Positions 1 to 7,857 are shown, counted from the first letter of the stretch. The stretch: 64,000 bases of DNA from Pseudomonas sp. M30-35 (GCF_002163625.1 NZ_CP020892.1:4862955-4926954); one strand, 5' to 3'. Made by a program: numbers and translations. Notes: a model not told the origin generated them from the sequence alone.

Positions 1-230
1 GTCCTTACGGCAGTAGCAATCAAGGCACCAGCAGCAGCTCGATGTTCGCTGGCAGCGAGATTCCACAAACTGCATTCAGCCTCGGCCAACGCGTACGCCA
101 TGCATTGTTTGGCGAGGGCACCATCCTCAATTTTGAGGGTTCTGGCGCGCAGGCGCGGGTACAAGTGAATTTTGAAGATGAAGGCAGTAAGTGGCTGATG
201 CTTAGCTACGCAAAATTAGACGCGTTATAA
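1..230 (+). CDS. uvrD: DNA helicase II, C-terminal end (partial)
   Basis: The reading frame is open from the left edge and ends at 230. The last residues (FSLGQRVRHALFGEGTILNF... VNFEDEGSKWLMLSYAKLDAL) match the conserved C-terminal extension of UvrD/Rep-family superfamily 1 helicases, a small beta-rich domain known to contact RNA polymerase and repair partners. UvrD unwinds DNA in nucleotide excision and mismatch repair. The helicase motifs lie outside the window, so the assignment rests on this tail alone. The Ser/Gly-rich stretch just before it is the usual linker. Confidence 0.85.
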   Translation, partial: PYGSSNQGTSSSSMFAGSEIPQTAFSLGQRVRHALFGEGTILNFEGSGAQARVQVNFEDEGSKWLMLSYAKLDAL

Positions 231-258
231 CAATAACCGCACACAGGGGAAGATATTG

Positions 259-1353
259 ATGAACCGCCGCAATTTGCTCGGCGCTGCCGTCGCCTTATTC
301 GCTGCCATGGGCCTGGCTGGCTGCAAAGAAGAAACCAAGGCAACAACCGCAGAAACCAGCGCACCTGCACAAAGCTTCCACTGGAAGATGGTCACCGCCT
401 GGCCGAAGAACTACCCCGGGCTGGGCACCGCAGCAGAGCGCCTGGCAGAACGTGTCTCGACCATGAGCAACGGCCGCCTGACCATCAAGGTTTATGCAGC
501 GGGCGAGCTAGTTCCGGCACTTGAAGTGTTTGATGCAGTTTCACGCGGCACCGCTGAACTAGGCCACGGCGCAGCGTATTACTGGAAAGGTAAGGTACCC
601 GCCGCACAGTTCTTCACTGCGGTGCCGTTTGGCCTGTCCGCCAGCGAAATGAATGCGTGGCTGAGCAAGGGCGACGGTCAAAAGCTTTGGGACGAAGCCT
701 ATGCACCCTTCGGTGTTAAACCGATGGTTGTGGGCAATACCGGCATGCAAATGGGCGGCTGGTACAACAAGGAAATTAACTCGCTGGACGACCTCAAAGG
801 CCTGAAAATTCGCATGCCGGGCCTCGGCGGCGAAGTACTCAGCCGCTTGGGTGCAACCACAGTCAATCTACCGGGCGGCGAAGTGTTCACCGCGCTGGAA
901 ACCGGCGCAATTGATGCAACCGACTGGGTCAGCCCATATAACGATTTGGCCTTTGGCCTGAACAAATCGGCCAAGTACTACTACTTCCCGGGCTGGCAAG
1001 AGCCGCAAGCAGTACTGGAATTGCTGGCGAATCAGAAAGCTCTCGACAGCTTGCCGCAAGACCTGCGCGCCATCCTCACCGAAGCCACGCTGGCGGCTAA
1101 TCAGGACATGATGGACGACTACGTTTATCACAACGCCACAGCGCTGGCTGAACTGAAGAAACAAGGCACACAACTCAAGCGCTTCCCCGATGAAGTTCTC
1201 GCTGCAATGAAGCAGCAATCCAGTGCGGTACTGGATGAACTGGCTGGGCAAAGCGAGCTGAACACGCGTATCTGGGACTCGATGAAGGCCTTCCAGGAGC
1301 AGGTCACGCCAATGCACGAAGTCTCTGAAAAAGAGCTGTACGACTGGCGGTAA
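259..1353 (+). CDS. TRAP transporter substrate-binding lipoprotein, DctP/TakP-like
   Basis: A 364-residue periplasmic receptor of the DctP family, which delivers organic acids to TRAP permeases. I chose the ATG at 259, preceded by a GGGGAAG ribosome site; a TTG directly before it is less likely. The N-terminus has an Arg pair (MNRRNLL), a hydrophobic stretch and a lipobox (LAGC, Cys22), so a lipid-anchored protein, possibly Tat-exported. The body carries the family signature around IRMPGLGGEVLSRLG and the Arg expected to bind a carboxylate. The motifs resemble TakP-like 2-oxo-acid or mannitol/chloroaromatic-type receptors. No DctQ or DctM permease gene is adjacent, so it is an orphan here and must use a permease encoded elsewhere. 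Its substrate is not known. Confidence 0.85.
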   Translation: MNRRNLLGAAVALFAAMGLAGCKEETKATTAETSAPAQSFHWKMVTAWPKNYPGLGTAAERLAERVSTMSNGRLTIKVYAAGELVPALEVFDAVSRGTAELGHGAAYYWKGKVPAAQFFTAVPFGLSASEMNAWLSKGDGQKLWDEAYAPFGVKPMVVGNTGMQMGGWYNKEINSLDDLKGLKIRMPGLGGEVLSRLGATTVNLPGGEVFTALETGAIDATDWVSPYNDLAFGLNKSAKYYYFPGWQEPQAVLELLANQKALDSLPQDLRAILTEATLAANQDMMDDYVYHNATALAELKKQGTQLKRFPDEVLAAMKQQSSAVLDELAGQSELNTRIWDSMKAFQEQVTPMHEVSEKELYDWR

Positions 1354-1365
1354 CACCCGTCATCC

Positions 1366-1410
1366 AAGGCGATGCTCTCTTCACCCAGTGTGTGGAGAGC
1401 ATCGCCTTTC
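1366..1410 (+). terminator. hairpin terminator after the TRAP receptor gene
   Basis: A perfect 14-bp stem (AAGGCGATGCTCTC at 1366-1379 pairing with 1395-1408) with a 15-base loop, starting 12 bases after the stop codon. The T-tract is short. Confidence 0.7.
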
Positions 1411-1548
1411 AGGTGTCACCTTGACCCTGCAATGACAACGTCTCGCAGAAAAAAGCCGAAACATTCTCTCGCTAGTCATCCTGACAGAGCTCACGCAGTA
1501 TCGTCTGCATAGCTTCATCACTTGTTTACCACCAAGAGACACACCCTC

Positions 1549-2394
1549 ATGCAACGTTTCATCAGCCTCGCCATGGTGCTTTGCATGGCCATGACTTTCA
1601 GCCTGCACGCCGACGCCAAACGTTTTGGTGGTGGCAAATCATTCGGTTCGGCGCCAAGCCACCAAACCCGCCAGGCGGCGCCACAATCGCAGCCTAATGC
1701 CGGTGCAGCCGCTGCGGCTCGCCCTGCTGCTGCAGCAAGCGGTGCTTCGCGCTGGCTTGGCCCATTAGCCGGTTTGGCCGCGGGCGGTTTGTTGGCCTCG
1801 ATGTTTATGGGCGATGGTTTCCAGGGCATGCAGATCTTTGATTTTCTGATCATCGGCCTGATCGCCTTTATGATCTTTCGCTTTCTCGCCGCACGTAGTC
1901 AGGCTGCACAGCCACATACGGCTAATGGTGCGCCGATGCAGCGCGAGATACCCCAGTCTAACTCGCCTGCAGCTTCAATCTTCGGCAACAAGGCCGCAGC
2001 CAGTAAGCCGGTGATCAATGCGCCTGCATGGTTCAATGAACAAAGCTTTATCGCCGCTGGCCGCGAGCATTTCATGAGCTTGCAACAGCATTGGGACGCC
2101 AACGAGATGGCGCAGATCAGCGAATTTGTGACCCCTCAATTACTTGAGTTCCTCAAGCGTGAACGTGCGGATCTGGGTGATGGCTTCCAGGCCACCTACA
2201 TTGATGAGCTTGATGTACAGCTTGATGGTGTTGACGACCAGAGCGACAAAACCATCGCGACCCTGACCTTCAGCGGTATCGCCAAAACCTCACGCTTCGA
2301 TCAAGGTGAAGCCTTTAGCGAAAGCTGGCGTCTTGAGCGTGCCACTGGCGAAAACCAGCCGTGGATTGTTGCAGGCATTCGTCAGAACGCATAA
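1549..2394 (+). CDS. Tim44-like domain membrane protein
   Basis: 281 residues from the ATG at 1549. A TTG 27 bases upstream would also be open, but the ATG gives a clean signal peptide (MQRFISLAMVLCMAMTFSLHADA). After it come a low-complexity Ala/Gln-rich region, a hydrophobic pair around residues 80-115 (LGPLAGLAAGGLLASMFMG and IFDFLIIGLIAFMIFRFLA), then a C-terminal Tim44-like domain (from PAWFNEQSFIAAGREHF to IVAGIRQNA). The bacterial family is common in Pseudomonas and is thought to be membrane-associated; its role is not established. It stands alone between hairpins. Confidence 0.75.
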   Translation: MQRFISLAMVLCMAMTFSLHADAKRFGGGKSFGSAPSHQTRQAAPQSQPNAGAAAAARPAAAASGASRWLGPLAGLAAGGLLASMFMGDGFQGMQIFDFLIIGLIAFMIFRFLAARSQAAQPHTANGAPMQREIPQSNSPAASIFGNKAAASKPVINAPAWFNEQSFIAAGREHFMSLQQHWDANEMAQISEFVTPQLLEFLKRERADLGDGFQATYIDELDVQLDGVDDQSDKTIATLTFSGIAKTSRFDQGEAFSESWRLERATGENQPWIVAGIRQNA

Positions 2395-2420
2395 GCCAAA
2401 CCCGTAAGCCAAACTAGGGG

Positions 2421-2472
2421 GTTGTAACCGATTTAAAATGGCGCAAAGCAGCCAGTTTGAATCAGTTACAAC
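2421..2472. repeat. long imperfect inverted repeat in the 311-bp gap between two genes
   Basis: GTTGTAAC at 2421-2428 is the exact reverse complement of 2465-2472. Inside it GATTTAAA pairs with TTTGAATC (one wobble), and TGGC with GCCA, so the 52 bases form a nested hairpin. No T-tract follows on either strand, so a plain intrinsic terminator is not convincing. The rest of the gap 2395-2705 shows only an AGGAGC ribosome site before 2706. Confidence 0.5.
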
Positions 2473-2705
2473 GCACCCACCCGCCTCGACCCAAGTGATC
2501 AACTGGATCAAGCTGCCACCGAGCCGATCCCGATTTTAGCGCAGCGACCTAGAAGACAACAAATCGGCACATATTCCGCTCGGCTAAATTGCATGCATAA
2601 TTAGGCTGTTTGCCTGCGCTTGGCTGCTGTATAAAGCGCCCATTGCCGATGCGTTCCTAGCTCGGCAATCCTACCGCTAGCCATCAACCGTCCAGGAGCC
2701 CGCCC

Positions 2706-3113
2706 GTGGAAGAAGTTATTGATCAACTACGCGAACTGAACGAACCGGTTCCAGTGCCGCTTGAGCTGCCTGAAGAAGAATTGCTAGTCGAAATTCAGGA
2801 GCAAATCCTGATTCACTTGCCTTTTGAGTTGCGTGAGTTCCTGCTCAAAGTCAGCGATGTGGTGTATGGCCGTCTTGAGCCTGTGACTGCAACTGACCCG
2901 CAATCACATACCTATCTGCCCGAAGTTGCCTCGGTGGCCTGGTCACTCGGCGTGCCTCGTGAACTGGTACCGATCTGTGAAGATCGCGGCAATTACTACT
3001 GTGTTGAAGAAGATGGCACCGTAGTTCTCTGGGAACACGACACCGAAGAGCTCAGTGAAGAGAACTGGGAATCGGTCTGGCACTGGGTTCGCGATGTCTG
3101 GCTGGAAAGCTGA
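2706..3113 (+). CDS. SMI1/KNR4 (SUKH) family protein
   Basis: 135 residues with a GTG start preceded by AGGAGC at 2694-2699. It is strongly acidic. The central and C-terminal parts (LPFELREFLLKVSDV... PICEDRGNYYCVEEDGTVVLWEHD) show the SUKH fold pattern: a short helical start, then the D/E-rich strand segment GNYYCVEEDGTVVLW. SUKH proteins include immunity proteins, but single-copy versions of this length near uvrD are a routine pseudomonad gene and no toxin gene is adjacent. The function is unknown. Confidence 0.75.
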   Translation: MEEVIDQLRELNEPVPVPLELPEEELLVEIQEQILIHLPFELREFLLKVSDVVYGRLEPVTATDPQSHTYLPEVASVAWSLGVPRELVPICEDRGNYYCVEEDGTVVLWEHDTEELSEENWESVWHWVRDVWLES

Positions 3114-3389
3114 TTGAGCTGAATCCGTGAGTGCAGGCGCGATCCCGCGTCTGCCGTGATTGACAGCAAGGCATTTTCACACCGATCATGTGCGAAATAA
3201 TGAACAAGATGTTCTAAATAGCGCTCGCCGCCTGATCAACCACGTACAGACTGAACACCCGATCAGACTTAAGCGTCTCAACTCATAGGCCTGCTGAACC
3301 AGCGCTGAGCATGCAGCTAGCGTACTGTCAGCGCACACCTATGCTTAACGGAAGCCTCACCCACACACGCAACCACTGGAGTTAGCCTT

Positions 3390-4148
3390 ATGAGCACACC
3401 TGTCGTCCTTATCACTGGCGCCGCCGGCGGACTCGGTCGGGCCATCGCCAAACGCTTTTCACAAAGCCGCTGGCGTGTGACAGCCACTGATGTCGACAAA
3501 AGTGGTTTGCACTCACTGAATACCTTGGTGCCATTGGATTACAGTGCGACTGCTGATCTGCGTAGCGCCAGGAATTGTCATGAACTGATCGCAGCAGTGC
3601 TGGCCAGCACGGGTCGTATCGATGCGGTTATCAACGCTGCAGGCGTCTGGCGCGAAGGGTCGGTTGAAAAGTTCAGTGAAGAAGACTTCGATCTGGTGAT
3701 GGGGGTTAATCTCAAGGCGGCCTTCTATCTCGGCCAGGCCGCAACGCCACATTTGAAAGAAAGCCGTGGCTGCATCGTCAATATTGCCAGCGATGCAGGT
3801 CGCCAGGCCTACCGTGGTTCAGCCGCCTACTGTGCGAGCAAAGCTGGGCTGGTGATGCTAAGCAAGACCATGGCTCTTGAGCTCGCAGAGTTTGGTGTGC
3901 GGGTTAACGTGGTGTCGCCTGGCGATATCGCCACACCAATGCTCGACTACCAAGCAGAACGCTACGGCAACGGCAACCCAAAGGCTTACAAGCGCGAATT
4001 GCTTAGCCAGTACCCACAGGGCCGTGAAGCGCGCTTCCTGCGCCCGGAAGAAGTCGCTGAGATGGTCTGGTTTCTCTGCCAACCTGAAGCCGAAGCCATA
4101 ACTGGCGCCGACATGGCCATTGACTTCGGTATCTCTGCCGGTAAGTAA
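3390..4148 (+). CDS. short-chain dehydrogenase/reductase (SDR)
   Basis: 252 residues, the classical SDR length. Visible motifs are the N-terminal nucleotide-binding TGAAGGLG (about residues 9-16), DYS near the adenine pocket, NAAG (about 85-88), a catalytic Ser in VNIASDAG, YCASK (the catalytic Tyr-x-x-x-Lys) and the C-terminal SPGDIATPM loop. It should be a cytoplasmic NAD(P)-dependent alcohol or ketone oxidoreductase; the motifs do not reveal the substrate. A CTGGAG ribosome site precedes the ATG and a hairpin follows the stop, so it is probably monocistronic. Confidence 0.85.
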   Translation: MSTPVVLITGAAGGLGRAIAKRFSQSRWRVTATDVDKSGLHSLNTLVPLDYSATADLRSARNCHELIAAVLASTGRIDAVINAAGVWREGSVEKFSEEDFDLVMGVNLKAAFYLGQAATPHLKESRGCIVNIASDAGRQAYRGSAAYCASKAGLVMLSKTMALELAEFGVRVNVVSPGDIATPMLDYQAERYGNGNPKAYKRELLSQYPQGREARFLRPEEVAEMVWFLCQPEAEAITGADMAIDFGISAGK

Positions 4149-4160
4149 TATCAGCCCAAT

Positions 4161-4188
4161 AACCGCGTGTGCCGACCTACACGCGGTT
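4161..4188 (+). terminator. hairpin after the SDR gene
   Basis: AACCGCGTGT at 4161-4170 pairs perfectly with 4179-4188 across an 8-base loop, 12 bases after the stop. There is no clear T-tract. Confidence 0.55.
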
Positions 4189-4302
4189 CCCCGCTTAACA
4201 CCTGTCGCAGTATTGCTGAGCGAGGCAAATACTGACTGACTATTGATTCAAACCTGCAATGTGTTTGAATCCTCCCTCCTTCAAGATACGGACGCTCAGC
4301 TA

Positions 4303-4785
4303 ATGGTTCCCGGAAACGCGCAATTGACGATGACCGTGCTGATGACCCCAGATATGGCCAACTTTTCTGGGAAAGTCCACGGAGGCACGCTGCTTAAGTA
4401 CCTGGATGAAGTGGCCTACGCCTGTGCTAGCCGCTACGCTGGCAGCTATGTAGTGACGCTTTCTGTCGATCAAGTGACCTTTCGCCAACCCATTCACGTC
4501 GGTGAACTGGTGACCTTTCTCGCCTCAGTCAACTTCACCGGCACCACCTCAATGGAAGTCGGCATCAAGGTCGTGACCGAGAACATTCGCGAACGCTCAG
4601 TGCGCCATACCAACAGCTGCTTTTTCACCATGGTTGCCGTCGATGACCAAGGACGCTCGATGAAAGTGCCACCGCGCCAACCAGAAACCCGCGAAGAACA
4701 GCGCCGCTTTACCAAAGGCCAACAACGCCGGGCAATCCGTCAGGAAATGGAGCACCGCTACCAACAACTCAAAGAGCAAGGCTAG
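4303..4785 (+). CDS. acyl-CoA thioesterase, hot-dog fold
   Basis: 160 residues from the ATG at 4303. An in-frame TTG at 4243 would add 20 residues. I prefer 4303 because family members begin with xxPGNAQLTMTVLMTPDMANF. The core NFSGKVHGGTLLKYLDEVAYACASRYAG is the hot-dog helix of YciA/BFIT-type acyl-CoA thioesterases, with the conserved His-Gly-Gly and the acidic residue in LDEVAY. It hydrolyses acyl-CoA to free acid and CoA in the cytoplasm. The C-terminus is a charged tail rich in Gln and Arg. Chain-length preference cannot be read here. Confidence 0.85.
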   Translation: MVPGNAQLTMTVLMTPDMANFSGKVHGGTLLKYLDEVAYACASRYAGSYVVTLSVDQVTFRQPIHVGELVTFLASVNFTGTTSMEVGIKVVTENIRERSVRHTNSCFFTMVAVDDQGRSMKVPPRQPETREEQRRFTKGQQRRAIRQEMEHRYQQLKEQG

Positions 4786-4801
4786 CCAAAGCCGCTCAAT
4801 A

Positions 4802-4845
4802 GCAGACAATACCGGGCCCGACTGGCAAGATGCAGCATTGTCTGC
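4802..4845. repeat. inverted repeat between thioesterase and DUF3301 genes
   Basis: GCAGACAAT (4802-4810) and its exact complement (4837-4845) enclose 26 bases. It may be a weak terminator for the upstream gene or an operator for the next one; there is no T-tract. Confidence 0.4.
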
Positions 4846-4872
4846 CCTGCACGGCTCAACTGGAGCTTCACC

Positions 4873-5283
4873 ATGCTGACCCTCGGCAATATCTTCGTGC
4901 TAATGCTGCTCGCCACTGCTGGCGGCTGGCTTTGGCATGCCCATGGGTTGCGTGAGCGCACGCTGGTATTAGTCAAACAATACTGCGAGAGAGTCGACAT
5001 CGAACTGCTGGATGAAAACGTCGCGTTTCGCAAAATCACTCTGCTCAAAGATGGCAAAGGGCGCAAACGTATCGCCCGCGTTTATGGCTTCGAATTCACT
5101 GTGACTGGCGAACAACGCCATGCGGGTCAGGTCATCATGTTCGGGCCCAACCTTGGCAGCATTGAGCTGGCGCCGCACCCATTTCGCGAGCCTCAAAGCG
5201 AAGATCCGCACGTGGTGCGCCAACCTCCGCAGGTGATCGAACTGGATCAATGGCGCCGTGAGCACCGCCCACCTCCGCAATAA
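4873..5283 (+). CDS. DUF3301 domain membrane-anchored protein
   Basis: 136 residues. One N-terminal hydrophobic helix (LGNIFVLMLLATAGGWLWHAHG) is followed by a soluble part with the family pattern CERVDIELLDENVAFRKITLL... RVYGFEFTVTGEQRHAGQVIMFG and a Pro/Arg-rich tail. The family is widespread in gammaproteobacteria; the function is unknown. TGGAGC precedes the ATG. It is the last ordinary chromosomal gene before the integron region. Confidence 0.8.
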   Translation: MLTLGNIFVLMLLATAGGWLWHAHGLRERTLVLVKQYCERVDIELLDENVAFRKITLLKDGKGRKRIARVYGFEFTVTGEQRHAGQVIMFGPNLGSIELAPHPFREPQSEDPHVVRQPPQVIELDQWRREHRPPPQ

Positions 5284-5452
5284 CTCTCGGTTTGCGTAAT
5301 TGCATCGCACTTGACCGCCCAGTTGCATTGCCGCTGACAAGCGTATGCATTCAGCTTGACCAGTACGCGGCAACGTCTCGACCGGCAGAAAGCGACCAAG
5401 AGCGGTCATCTAGTGACTACGGCCCCAAGGGCGACTCACACTTCGCCACGGC

Positions 5453-5529
5453 ATTTAACGTTTGGTTAAGGGGCCGGTTTTAGCCGGTCCCGAGTGAGCG
5501 AAGCGAACGACTTGAACCAATTGTTATGC
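5453..5529 (-). other. attC site of cassette 3 (distal)
   Basis: Read on the minus strand: R'' GCATAAC (5529-5523), L'' TTGGTTCAAG, a hairpin with ACCGGCTAAAACCGGC, L' CTTAACCAA and R' GTTAAAT (5459-5453). L'' and L' pair with one unpaired base, the usual extrahelical base of attC. It is nearly identical to the site at 7014-7090, showing that both cassettes carry the same attC subfamily. Confidence 0.88.
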
Positions 5530-6155
5530 TACGGCTCGTTGGTGTTGGTGACTGAGCGCTCAATTAAAACCTGCTCCATGGCTCTTTTTATATCAACATC
5601 TGATGGGGATTTGAGCGTGAAGTAGAAGCTTATTGCCCCAACTACGAAGCTAATAATCGTTATTATGTAGGCTCTGTTTGTTTGCTTCTTTGCTTTCTCT
5701 TGCTCTGACTTGAGTTCTGTGTATCTGTTTAGTGTTGATGTTATTGGTAGAAGAATATGTTTGTCTGAGTCATCTTGGGATGATTCAATAATTTTAAGCA
5801 GCCTAGAGAGGGATGGCTTTACTTCGTCAGGCAGTTCGTCAAAGGGTTCTTCTTTCTCGATTTCAACTACCAATTTCTTTAATGCTGAAAAGGTGGTGGG
5901 CTCATCAATCTCGGCATAGAGTCTATAAATTACATCGCGACTGCTTTTGGGGGATAGGTCGAAACCGCGCCCAATTAATGTAATGTCTTTTGCGGAAAGT
6001 GGCACTGATGATGAAAGCTTTTGCTTTATGTTTCCTTTCATGCTCTCCATATTCTTTCTTTTCTGGATTGTCATCCAGAAAACGAAAACTATAGCGCCAG
6101 CCATTACTGAAATGTAAAAGACCGCCATGAATAAGTTGAGTACTTCCTTTGTCAC
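5529..6155 (-). CDS. cassette 3: hypothetical protein with two membrane segments
   Basis: 208 residues with a GTG start six bases after AGGAG. I do not recognise the family. An N-terminal membrane helix (FMAVFYISVMAGAIVFVFWM) is followed by a charged soluble region with the helical pattern STRDVIYRLYAEIDE-like and SRLLKIIESSQDD, then a Lys/Glu-rich coil. A second helix (AYIITIISFVVGAISFYFTL, about residues 163-183) precedes a short tail. The soluble domain of about 125 residues should lie on one face of the membrane. The stop codon falls at the edge of the attC site, as is common for cassette genes. Function unknown; many chromosomal integron cassettes carry defence or stress genes, but nothing here proves that. 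Confidence 0.75.
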   Translation of the reverse strand: MTKEVLNLFMAVFYISVMAGAIVFVFWMTIQKRKNMESMKGNIKQKLSSSVPLSAKDITLIGRGFDLSPKSSRDVIYRLYAEIDEPTTFSALKKLVVEIEKEEPFDELPDEVKPSLSRLLKIIESSQDDSDKHILLPITSTLNRYTELKSEQEKAKKQTNRAYIITIISFVVGAISFYFTLKSPSDVDIKRAMEQVLIERSVTNTNEP

Positions 6156-6171
6156 ATTGCACTCCTAAGAT

Positions 6172-6243
6172 GCATAACGCCGCGCTCTGCGGCAAATTTG
6201 GAGCGCAGCGGAAAATTTGTCCGACAGCAGCACCTTGTTAGCA
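6172..6243 (-). other. attC site of cassette 2
   Basis: On the minus strand: R'' TGCTAAC (6243-6237), a CAAATTTT/CCAAATTTG inner stem with the GCTGCGCTCC loop frequent in environmental attC sites, and R' GTTATGC (6178-6172). Its sequence differs from the other two attC sites, so this cassette has a separate history. Confidence 0.83.
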
Positions 6244-6996
6244 CTTTAGCTTACGCCGTCCAAGCATGACGAACTGCTGATGAAGTTTATAGCACTCGGT
6301 GCTTTTCTCATTAAGTTCTTTAATTCGTAAATCGACATGTTCAGGCCAATTCCAGGCTTCCAGGTAGGCATCGGGAACAGCGGACAGCATAGGGCCTGCG
6401 TGAATATACCCAGAACTTTGGGCTAGCTTATATATAAACTCATGCATTTTTTGGTATAGGTCTTTGCGAGCAGCCTCAAGCTCCTGATCCAAAAACTCTG
6501 TTTCTGCGGTATTCCATGTGTCTACGAAGCGATCAATTTCGTCGGTATTGTTGTCATAATAGGAGTTACCGAAGTCATGCTCTTTTAGAAGAGCCACCGA
6601 TCTTGAGTTAGAAGGAAACTCTGCTAGAAATCTTTCAAACAACGCACGATCTACAGCCTCTAGCTCCTTTGCTTCGGTTGCTGCGATGTCACCGGTTTTA
6701 TAAATAAAGTACCTGTTTGCGACGTTATGGATTAATGCTAATGCGATGAGAGAAAAGCCCAGCGTATAGTCAGCTGTACTTGATTCTAGCTCTGCAAACG
6801 TGAATTTCGCCCCAGAATTCAAGTTAAAGGTTGCAACTAGCCAGTTATAAAATATCTGTTTAAAAGCAGTTGGGGTCAAAATAATTGTTCCTCCAACTGT
6901 AACAACAAACCACGTGAGCTTGTTGGTAAAGTCTGGGAACAAATATTTTTTACCAAGAGCGATTGCTAGTTCTTTTAGCTCTTTCTTTGATATCAC
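6238..6996 (-). CDS. cassette 2: hypothetical protein with two N-terminal membrane helices
   Basis: 252 residues, GTG start with AAGGAG six bases before it. Family not recognised. Two hydrophobic segments (LTWFVVTVGGTIILTPTAF, about 28-46, and YTLGFSLIALALIHNVANRYF, about 77-97) anchor a C-terminal soluble domain of about 150 residues. That domain is rich in acidic and aromatic residues, largely helical in pattern (ALFERFLAEFPSNSRSVALL, ELEAARKDLYQKMHEFIYKLA). The stop codon TAA lies inside the R'' core of the attC site. The architecture (membrane anchor plus helical effector-like domain) is typical of cassette proteins of unknown role. Confidence 0.75.
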   Translation of the reverse strand: MISKKELKELAIALGKKYLFPDFTNKLTWFVVTVGGTIILTPTAFKQIFYNWLVATFNLNSGAKFTFAELESSTADYTLGFSLIALALIHNVANRYFIYKTGDIAATEAKELEAVDRALFERFLAEFPSNSRSVALLKEHDFGNSYYDNNTDEIDRFVDTWNTAETEFLDQELEAARKDLYQKMHEFIYKLAQSSGYIHAGPMLSAVPDAYLEAWNWPEHVDLRIKELNEKSTECYKLHQQFVMLGRRKLKC

Positions 6997-7013
6997 TCAG
7001 TACTCCTTGAGAG

Positions 7014-7090
7014 TGCTAACGTTTGGCTAAGGGGCCGGCTTTAGCCGGTCCCGAGTGAGCAAAGCGAACGACTTGAACCACTAGTTAGGG
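7014..7090 (-). other. attC site of cassette 1
   Basis: On the minus strand: R'' CCCTAAC (7090-7084), L'' TGGTTCAAG, ACCGGCTAAAGCCGGC inner stem, L' CTTAGCCAA and R' GTTAGCA (7020-7014). Over some 60 bases it differs from the site at 5453-5529 at only a few positions. Confidence 0.88.
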
Positions 7091-7108
7091 GGTTGCCACG
7101 CTGTGTGG

Positions 7109-7636
7109 TTATGCCGGTTGCTGCAGTGCTTCTACGGCGAGCTCAATTTTTGGGAGAAAATTTCTATAGATGATGCTCATGGCCGTTTCTGCATGCTCAC
7201 CGGCAATGTAAATGTATCCTGGCCGCTCGAAAGATTCATGATGCCCTGATGATAATAAATTGAGTCGTATAGGAAGCTCGCTGATTAAGGCGTAAGCCTC
7301 TGTGACTGCGGAGATTTCGGTTAGTGATAAAAGGCCAATTTTTGGAATTAGGCTTTGATAAGTTGACTGGGAATAGCGCTCTGGAAAGAATGCCCCTTGA
7401 TCTTCGTTACTGTCGCCGCTTGGTGTGGTTATACCAACAAAAGCTCTTCTTGCCAGTTCTAACTCTGCGTGAAGTGCTGTCCTGAGTGTCTTTTCTTCGT
7501 GAGCAATGTTGCGCTCGTGCTGCTTTCTAGATAAGCGTGCATTCATATAAAGAGTGAATATTACGCCTGAAAATCCGAGAAAGCCCATGATGAGCGTTTG
7601 AAAGTCTTGCGCTAATTGGTATAGGCAGTTTGGCAT
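7109..7636 (-). CDS. cassette 1: hypothetical protein with one membrane anchor
   Basis: 175 residues; ATG preceded by AGGAA, about 20 bases inside the cassette boundary. Not recognised at family level. One membrane helix (LIMGFLGFSGVIFTLYMNA, about 15-33) is followed by a basic/His-containing stretch (RLSRKQHERNIAHEEKTLRTALHAELELARRAF), a helix pattern seen in many small bacterial proteins whose soluble domain sits in the cytoplasm. The rest is mixed, ending QQPA. It is the cassette nearest attI, so probably the last one inserted and the best expressed if an integron promoter is active. Function unknown. Confidence 0.78.
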   Translation of the reverse strand: MPNCLYQLAQDFQTLIMGFLGFSGVIFTLYMNARLSRKQHERNIAHEEKTLRTALHAELELARRAFVGITTPSGDSNEDQGAFFPERYSQSTYQSLIPKIGLLSLTEISAVTEAYALISELPIRLNLLSSGHHESFERPGYIYIAGEHAETAMSIIYRNFLPKIELAVEALQQPA

Positions 7637-7652
7637 GGTAATTCCTGTAACG

Positions 7653-7720
7653 CCCTAACAGTTTAGTGGACCGACGGCTTTATGATTGCATATTAGTGAC
7701 TTCTTCATAACAATACCTCG
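7653..7720 (-). other. attI-like junction upstream of cassette 1
   Basis: GTTAGGG on the minus strand (7659-7653) has the GTTRRRY-type core and lies between the divergent integrase fragment and cassette 1, with no attC-like inverted arms next to it. That is the position and look of an attI site. The right boundary is a guess. No convincing cassette promoter could be chosen. Confidence 0.6.
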
Positions 7721-7829
7721 CCCGGTCGATTCAATACGTAAATTCTCTCTATAAAACAATTGGTTATCTTCTTACTGTTGCATGCGACCTGTATTCGCTT
7801 GACCTCCTCTTCTTGTGCAACCAATAACA

Positions 7830-7845
7830 CTGTTCGGGTATACAG
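7830..7845 (+). promoter_or_regulatory. LexA box upstream of the integrase fragment
   Basis: CTGTTCGGGTATACAG fits the CTG-N10-CAG SOS box and ends 12 bases before the integrase ATG. SOS control of integron integrases by LexA is well documented, so the operator supports both the integrase call and the view that this was once a regulated integron. Confidence 0.75.
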
Positions 7846-7857
7846 TATTGGTGCAAT

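Noticed and set aside
3133..3154. hairpin GCAGGCGCG/CGCGTCTGC after the SMI1/KNR4 gene
   Set aside because: Short stem with a wobble pair and no T-tract; too weak to call a terminator.
7660..7770. integron cassette promoter Pc
   Set aside because: Several weak -35/-10 pairs fit about equally well on the minus strand; none is convincing.
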